DNA of 18,046 bases from Acholeplasmataceae bacterium (GTDB taxonomy: Bacteria; Bacillota_I; Bacilli_A; Acholeplasmatales; Acholeplasmataceae): NCBI GenBank assembly GCA_023264085.1, contig JALQTF010000007.1, positions 1 to 18,046 of the forward strand. The letters run 5' to 3'. Under the pieces are notes generated by a model. It was not told where the DNA came from. It made no database searches and worked only from the letters and a program-made list of their open reading frames with translations. How positions within the stretch are numbered: position 1 is the stretch's first letter; each line of letters starts with the position of its first letter. This document shows positions 14,139 through 18,046 of the stretch, in pieces. The translations under genes and the position numbers were made by a program.

Positions 14139-15647
14139 ATGAAATACATCCTCGTTATTGACCAAGGAACAACGTCAACAAGAACCATCATTTTTAATGA
14201 ACGTGCAGAAGTCATTTCATTGGCTCAAAAAGAAATCGAACAATTGTATCCCAAGCCTGGATGGGTATATCAAGATGCAAATGAGATTTGGTTATCTGTT
14301 TTAACAACGATAACAGAAGCATTATATAAGAAAAACATCGATCCTAAAGAGATTGATGTGATTGGGATTACAAATCAAAGAGAAACCGTTGTTGCATGGG
14401 ATAAGAAAACAGAAAAACCTTTACATGAAGCAATTGTTTGGCAGTCACGTCAAACTCAAGAACATTGTGATGAACTTAAAGCTTCAGGTCATGAAACAAC
14501 AATTAAAGAAAAAACAGGACTTGTAATAGATCCTTATTTTTCTGCTACAAAAATCTCTTGGTTAATGTCACATATAAATAATATAGAGACGTTTATTCAA
14601 GAAAAAAGACTCGCATTTGGCACCATGGATAGTTTTATTATGTATAAACTTACCGGTCAACATGTAACAGACGTTTCAAACGCTTCTAGAACCATGCTCT
14701 TTAATATACATGAATTAAAGTGGGATCTTTCATTACTCGAACTATTTCAAATACCGACAGAAACCTTACCTGAAGTGAAACCTTCATCGAGTATTTTTGG
14801 GTATACAAAAAAACATCATTTTTTTGGCCTTGAAATTCCAATCGGAGGGGTATTAGGAGATCAACAAGCTGCGTTATTTGGTCATCGAGCGTTTTCAAAA
14901 GGTGATATAAAAAACACATATGGCACGGGATGTTTCATGTTAATGAATACAGGATCGCAAGTGACATATTCTCAATCTGGTTTACTCTCTACGATTGCTT
15001 GGCAAATAGGCAAACAAACAACGTATGCTTTAGAAGGATCAGTTTTTATTGCTGGATCCGCCATTCAATGGTTAAGAGATGGCCTTCATACAATTAAAGA
15101 AGCTAAAGAAACCGACCAACATGCTAAATCATTAGAAAGCAATGAAGATGTATATTTCGTACCTGCTTTTGTAGGATTAGGCACACCCTATTGGGATAGT
15201 GAAGCAAGAGGTGCAATCTTTGGTTTGACAAGAGGCACTAATGAAAAACATCTTTCAAGAGCAGCTCTAGAATCCATTGCATATCAAAGTTATGATGTGA
15301 TTGAAGCGATGAAAAAAGATAGTGGCATTCACATGCAATCGATATTTGTCGATGGCGGTGCGACCAGCAATACATTTTTAATGCAATTTCAAGCAGATAT
15401 TTTAGGTTTGAATGTTGTTAAACCTGATCAACAAGAATCTACCGCAAGAGGCGCAGCTTTTATGGCGGGACTTACAATAGGCATATATAAAGATTTGCAG
15501 GAAATTCAAGACGTTGAACTACCAAAAACATCATTTCAACCAATGATGACACATGCTCAAAGACAATATTACATCAAAGGATGGGAAGAAGCTGTTCAAG
15601 CAACGAGACAATATAAAAGACCATATAAAAATGGTCTTAAGGAATAA
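14139..15647 (+). CDS. glpK: Glycerol kinase
   Basis: Phosphorylates glycerol to sn-glycerol-3-phosphate with ATP, feeding phospholipid synthesis or glycolysis; 502 residues, the same length as E. coli GlpK. FGGY-family motifs are intact: DQGTTSTRTIIFN (8-20), ITNQRET with R81/E82 contacting glycerol, W101 in the WQ-R-Q block, catalytic D241 in GVLGDQQAALFG, YGTGCF (about 261-266), and the C-terminal DGGATSNTFLMQ and ARGAAF blocks. H227 in KKHHFFG aligns with the histidine that the PTS protein HPr phosphorylates in enterococcal and Bacillus GlpK, so activity may be tied to sugar-PTS flux. No glpF, glpD or glpO is adjacent. The ribosome site GGTGAT overlaps the end of the upstream gene. Its 3' end overlaps the opposing nuclease-fold gene by 11 bases. 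Confidence 0.96.
   Translation: MKYILVIDQGTTSTRTIIFNERAEVISLAQKEIEQLYPKPGWVYQDANEIWLSVLTTITEALYKKNIDPKEIDVIGITNQRETVVAWDKKTEKPLHEAIVWQSRQTQEHCDELKASGHETTIKEKTGLVIDPYFSATKISWLMSHINNIETFIQEKRLAFGTMDSFIMYKLTGQHVTDVSNASRTMLFNIHELKWDLSLLELFQIPTETLPEVKPSSSIFGYTKKHHFFGLEIPIGGVLGDQQAALFGHRAFSKGDIKNTYGTGCFMLMNTGSQVTYSQSGLLSTIAWQIGKQTTYALEGSVFIAGSAIQWLRDGLHTIKEAKETDQHAKSLESNEDVYFVPAFVGLGTPYWDSEARGAIFGLTRGTNEKHLSRAALESIAYQSYDVIEAMKKDSGIHMQSIFVDGGATSNTFLMQFQADILGLNVVKPDQQESTARGAAFMAGLTIGIYKDLQEIQDVELPKTSFQPMMTHAQRQYYIKGWEEAVQATRQYKRPYKNGLKE
15613..15638 (-). terminator. Hairpin terminator of the regulator-nuclease operon, inside the 3' end of glpK
   Basis: An 8-bp perfect stem (15617-15624 with 15631-15638) closes a six-base loop. 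Read on the minus strand it is followed by a short T-run (CTTTTAT). The nuclease stop codon (15639-15637) overlaps the stem. On the plus strand no T-run follows, so it would not end the glpK transcript. Confidence 0.5.
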
Positions 15648-16251
15648 ATATTTCTGGATGTAAATCGACATATTTATCTAGAAACGTTTGTAGGAGTTGT
15701 TTATCAAACATCACATCGACATATTCATAGTGATAGCCTCTTAAATGAATACACTTTAAATATGAAATTGGCGTTTTATAAGTTTGTTCATACCCAAGTT
15801 TGTATAGGTTAAGTTGTAATGTTAAATGTGTTTGATGCAAATGCGCCATACGTTTGACATCCACAAGTCCATACCCTTTGATAAATGGAGATGTTACGAT
15901 CATATCAAAACGACCTGCAGCAATGACAATACCTAAATGTGAAATGACAACGATTTGTTCATTTTTAACGACATCAAATTGATGTTGTTTTTTTAATTTT
16001 AAATAATGTTTAAATTCTATTAAAGAACTGATTTCTCCAGTTGTTTCATAATGTTCGATGGCATCATGTAAGGCATTACCTTTCTCTGCTGCACGCTTTA
16101 ATATTTCTGGATCGACACGTTTATATGGTGAGGGCAGAACTTCTTTAATCAGTTGAGTGACAGAAATCACAGGTTTATGATCGACCCAATATTGGTGTGA
16201 CTCTTCCTCGAATTCAACAAGATAACCTTCTATATCGTAGGTGTATTTCAT
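15637..16251 (-). CDS. PD-(D/E)XK superfamily nuclease-like protein (RecB/Cas4-type fold)
   Basis: A 204-residue protein with the ordered signatures of the RecB/Cas4-like branch: a helix with H62 in GNALHDAIEHYE (compare the usual G-x-x-x-H), D116 in AGRFDMI, D131-x-K133 in LVDVKR, and Q146-x-x-x-Y150 in LTLQLNLYKLGYE. These are the expected metal-binding and catalytic residues, so activity is plausible. No helicase domain and no cysteine cluster (as in Cas4/AddB) is present; it is a stand-alone domain, similar in size to phage-type nucleases. Its ATG overlaps the upstream regulator's TGA (ATGA), with GGAGG about ten bases upstream, so it is co-expressed with two HTH regulators. Its target (phage DNA, recombination or repair intermediates) is not shown. 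Confidence 0.75.
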   Translation of the reverse strand: MKYTYDIEGYLVEFEEESHQYWVDHKPVISVTQLIKEVLPSPYKRVDPEILKRAAEKGNALHDAIEHYETTGEISSLIEFKHYLKLKKQHQFDVVKNEQIVVISHLGIVIAAGRFDMIVTSPFIKGYGLVDVKRMAHLHQTHLTLQLNLYKLGYEQTYKTPISYLKCIHLRGYHYEYVDVMFDKQLLQTFLDKYVDLHPEIFIP

Positions 16252-17153
16252 TTTAATGCTTCCTCCAGATCTTTTTTTAATATAAGATCCGCTGATGAGG
16301 ACGTCATTACAGATATCATGTTTTCATATTTTTTGGAAGGTTTAGATAATAGAAGATGTTCATAATAAAGATGTTTTTTTAAGTCATCTTTATATGTTAA
16401 ATCATTATTTCTAAATTTCAAATATGCTTGATGAACATAAGCACTATATATAAAATAAGCATCATGCCACATATGCGCAACTTGATAAAACAATGTTGAT
16501 AATCGTTCATAATCTTTTTCATAAATGTCATCTTTTGATAATAAAAGCAAATATTGATCAGTGATAATATCAAATAATAATATTTGAGACAAATAAAAAT
16601 TATTTTCTAATAAACTACGCATGATGGTCTCATGCAATGTAAAATCTTCAAAAGTGATTGCATATAAAATATAAAAACTTAATGATTCAATCGTGTTCAT
16701 AGCTGGATTAAAGATGTGTTTGTGAGACTCTAATGTGGTTTTGAATGTATCTGAAGAAATGAGAAGAGACTTATATTCATACCATGAGACATACATGGAA
16801 ACGAGTGTATTTAGTTGAAGACTATCTTTTTGATAATTTTTTAAACGTTCATAAAAAGGTTTTGCAAGAATGAATTCGTCATAGTGTAGGTAAGTAAAAA
16901 ATTCAATAATTCCAGACGGTTTTTGTTTAACTTTTAAGACATAGATTAAAATATCAGACATACTCACACCCAGTCTTAGAATCATTTTTTCTAATGTTTG
17001 TAAAGGAATGGAGAGTTCTTGATTCATATATCTTCTATAGCTGCGCTCAGAAGTAATATCTTCAATGAGAGCTTCAATAGATAATCCTTTTTCTTTTCTA
17101 ATGGTGTCTATTGCTTCTAAATATAGAATGAGATCTTGATTATTTTGCATCAT
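16248..17153 (-). CDS. HTH regulator with helical C-terminal domain, second tandem copy (Rgg/RRNPP-like layout)
   Basis: About 301 residues. An N-terminal XRE-like helix-turn-helix (about 8-70) contains LSIEALIEDI, then SERSYRRYMN, then a helix ending LGVSMSDIL. The rest is all-helical, Leu/Tyr/Phe-rich and without membrane segments, as in regulators whose helical repeats sense a ligand. Length and layout resemble the Rgg/PlcR (RRNPP) peptide-sensing family, but TPR units are not convincing by eye. It is a paralogue of the gene upstream; both share SERSYRRY-x-N. A TTG at 17156 is possible, but AGGAGG at 17164-17159 best suits ATG 17153 (ATG 17150 is also usable). It overlaps the preceding gene by 14 bases and ends as ATGA into the nuclease-fold gene. 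Confidence 0.75.
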   Translation of the reverse strand: MMQNNQDLILYLEAIDTIRKEKGLSIEALIEDITSERSYRRYMNQELSIPLQTLEKMILRLGVSMSDILIYVLKVKQKPSGIIEFFTYLHYDEFILAKPFYERLKNYQKDSLQLNTLVSMYVSWYEYKSLLISSDTFKTTLESHKHIFNPAMNTIESLSFYILYAITFEDFTLHETIMRSLLENNFYLSQILLFDIITDQYLLLLSKDDIYEKDYERLSTLFYQVAHMWHDAYFIYSAYVHQAYLKFRNNDLTYKDDLKKHLYYEHLLLSKPSKKYENMISVMTSSSADLILKKDLEEALK

Positions 17154-18046
17154 CAAAACCTCCTCTCATAAAATATAACGAGGAGACATCTGTTGTATTG
17201 AGTATATCTTTAGCATCTTCTAATGTAAGAATTGATTGAAGATATGTATCTTTTGAATACATATAATTTGGTTGCTGAATACGTTTGGTAAATAAGTAAT
17301 ACAACAAGCATTCTTTAAACATATTAGTTTTCACATCTAATACGAGCAAAGCATCTTTAAAAAAGGCTTGAAATCCCTCTTCTAAGTGAAATTTCTTTGT
17401 ATTATTAAGTGCCACTTTGAATAAATCTTCAAGGATACTATCAAAAGTCTTTTTCAATGTAGTATTTGAAAATATAACACGTGTAAGTGTTTGGATAAGT
17501 GCATTTAAATCAATATCATATTGATGTGTAATGAGTTCAGTCTGACCTAAGATCACTTGATATAACATTGGGATTACTGAAACTTGGTCATCAAAAGATC
17601 CATCTTCAAGTAGTAATAGTAAAAGTTTAAGTGTATTTCGATCTAAAATGTTCTGTTTTTTGAGTTGATCTAAAGAAAGTTCAGATTTTAAATGATGAAG
17701 ATACGTATAAAGATCTATTTTATTTTGATGATATGCAAATCGTTTTTTAAGTGCGGGTATTATCTTAGATCCGACATGCGTGAAATAAGGAGGCGTTGTT
17801 TCTATTAAATAGGGCTCAGCTTCATCATACATTTGGTGATCTAAATAATGGGCTAAATAAATTTCTTTTTGATATTTCATTGAAATATGATTCATAGATA
17901 CGATGACAAAGTCACGCATTTTCATGTTGAGTCGTTCAACTAACGAAACTAAAATTTCAAAACTAAAAGGTTTTCCCTCATTGACATAACGTCTGTAAGA
18001 ACGTTCTGAAACAACACCACTCAATAACTGTGTATATGTTAATTTT
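17140..18046 (-). CDS. HTH regulator with helical C-terminal domain, first tandem copy, 5'-truncated by the window edge
   Basis: The minus-strand frame is open from the window edge to TAA at 17142-17140. A TTG at 18024-18022 could be read as a start, but codons further upstream (K-L-T-Y-T-Q-L-L, then SGVVSERSYRRY) align with the HTH of the neighbouring paralogue, so the true start lies outside the window and about 15-25 residues are missing. HTH helix SERSYRRYVN is followed by an all-helical domain of about 240 residues, Leu-rich and acidic/basic mixed, with no membrane segments. Sequence identity to the second copy is low outside the HTH, so this is an old duplication or two specialised regulators. 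The operon promoter is not in the window. Confidence 0.75.
   Translation of the reverse strand, partial: KLTYTQLLSGVVSERSYRRYVNEGKPFSFEILVSLVERLNMKMRDFVIVSMNHISMKYQKEIYLAHYLDHQMYDEAEPYLIETTPPYFTHVGSKIIPALKKRFAYHQNKIDLYTYLHHLKSELSLDQLKKQNILDRNTLKLLLLLLEDGSFDDQVSVIPMLYQVILGQTELITHQYDIDLNALIQTLTRVIFSNTTLKKTFDSILEDLFKVALNNTKKFHLEEGFQAFFKDALLVLDVKTNMFKECLLYYLFTKRIQQPNYMYSKDTYLQSILTLEDAKDILNTTDVSSLYFMRGGFDDAK

Noticed and set aside
17999..18024. TTG at 18024 as the true start of the right-edge regulator
   Set aside because: It would delete the first HTH helices, and in-frame codons upstream align with the paralogue; the gene is cut by the window edge.
1..18046. Genetic code 4 (UGA = Trp)
   Set aside because: Four genes end at TGA, three of them in ATGA overlaps with the next start, and Trp is encoded by TGG throughout.
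1..18046. CRISPR arrays, insertion sequences, phage attachment sites
   Set aside because: No spaced direct repeats, transposase or integrase genes, or terminal inverted repeats were seen on either strand.

Overview
The window reads as a compact stretch of an AT-rich, low-GC Gram-positive-type chromosome, most likely an Acholeplasma or close relative among the Mollicutes/Firmicutes. UGA is a stop here, not tryptophan: four genes end in TGA, three of them in exact four-base ATGA stop/start overlaps, so genetic code 4 (Mycoplasma/Spiroplasma) does not apply. Shine-Dalgarno sites are strong (AGGAGG type), promoters are TTGAtA/TATAAT-like, and hardly any DNA is non-coding. The species assignment is inference; no rRNA or other decisive marker is present. 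No stretch above 300 bases lacks a gene.

Layout. (1) 1-2761: the C-terminal half of a class II CPD photolyase (+), with an apparent frameshift at 54-57, converges on a three-gene minus-strand operon (MscS-type channel, DUF2177 membrane protein, DUF1295 membrane protein) across one 34-base bidirectional terminator. (2) 2762-5209: divergent promoters, then an Orn/Lys/Arg-type decarboxylase (probably SpeA) overlapping agmatinase (SpeB), a putrescine module. (3) 5210-10087: the complete pyruvate dehydrogenase operon pdhA-pdhB-pdhC-pdhD with its own promoter and a strong terminator. (4) 10069-11685: a promoter laid over that terminator drives a diacylglycerol/lipid kinase-family gene and a coupled unknown membrane protein, closed by a GAAA-loop terminator. 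(5) 11715-13173: a CPA2-type cation/proton antiporter with a double-Asp motif and a leader hairpin, then tRNA-Thr(CGU) and a terminator. (6) 13223-15647: a secreted/membrane protein of unknown function followed by glycerol kinase. (7) 15637-18046, minus strand: two tandem paralogous helix-turn-helix regulators (the first cut by the window edge) coupled to a PD-(D/E)XK nuclease-fold protein.

How the genes work together. PDH makes acetyl-CoA and NADH from glycolytic pyruvate. Glycerol kinase and the lipid kinase feed glycerol-3-phosphate and phospholipid metabolism. MscS, the DUF2177/DUF1295 proteins and the antiporter all act at the membrane. SpeA/SpeB convert arginine to putrescine. The least conventional parts are the photolyase/DUF1295/DUF2177 grouping, which resembles light- or singlet-oxygen-response clusters known in proteobacteria, and the tandem-regulator plus nuclease operon at the right edge, which I cannot match to any named system.
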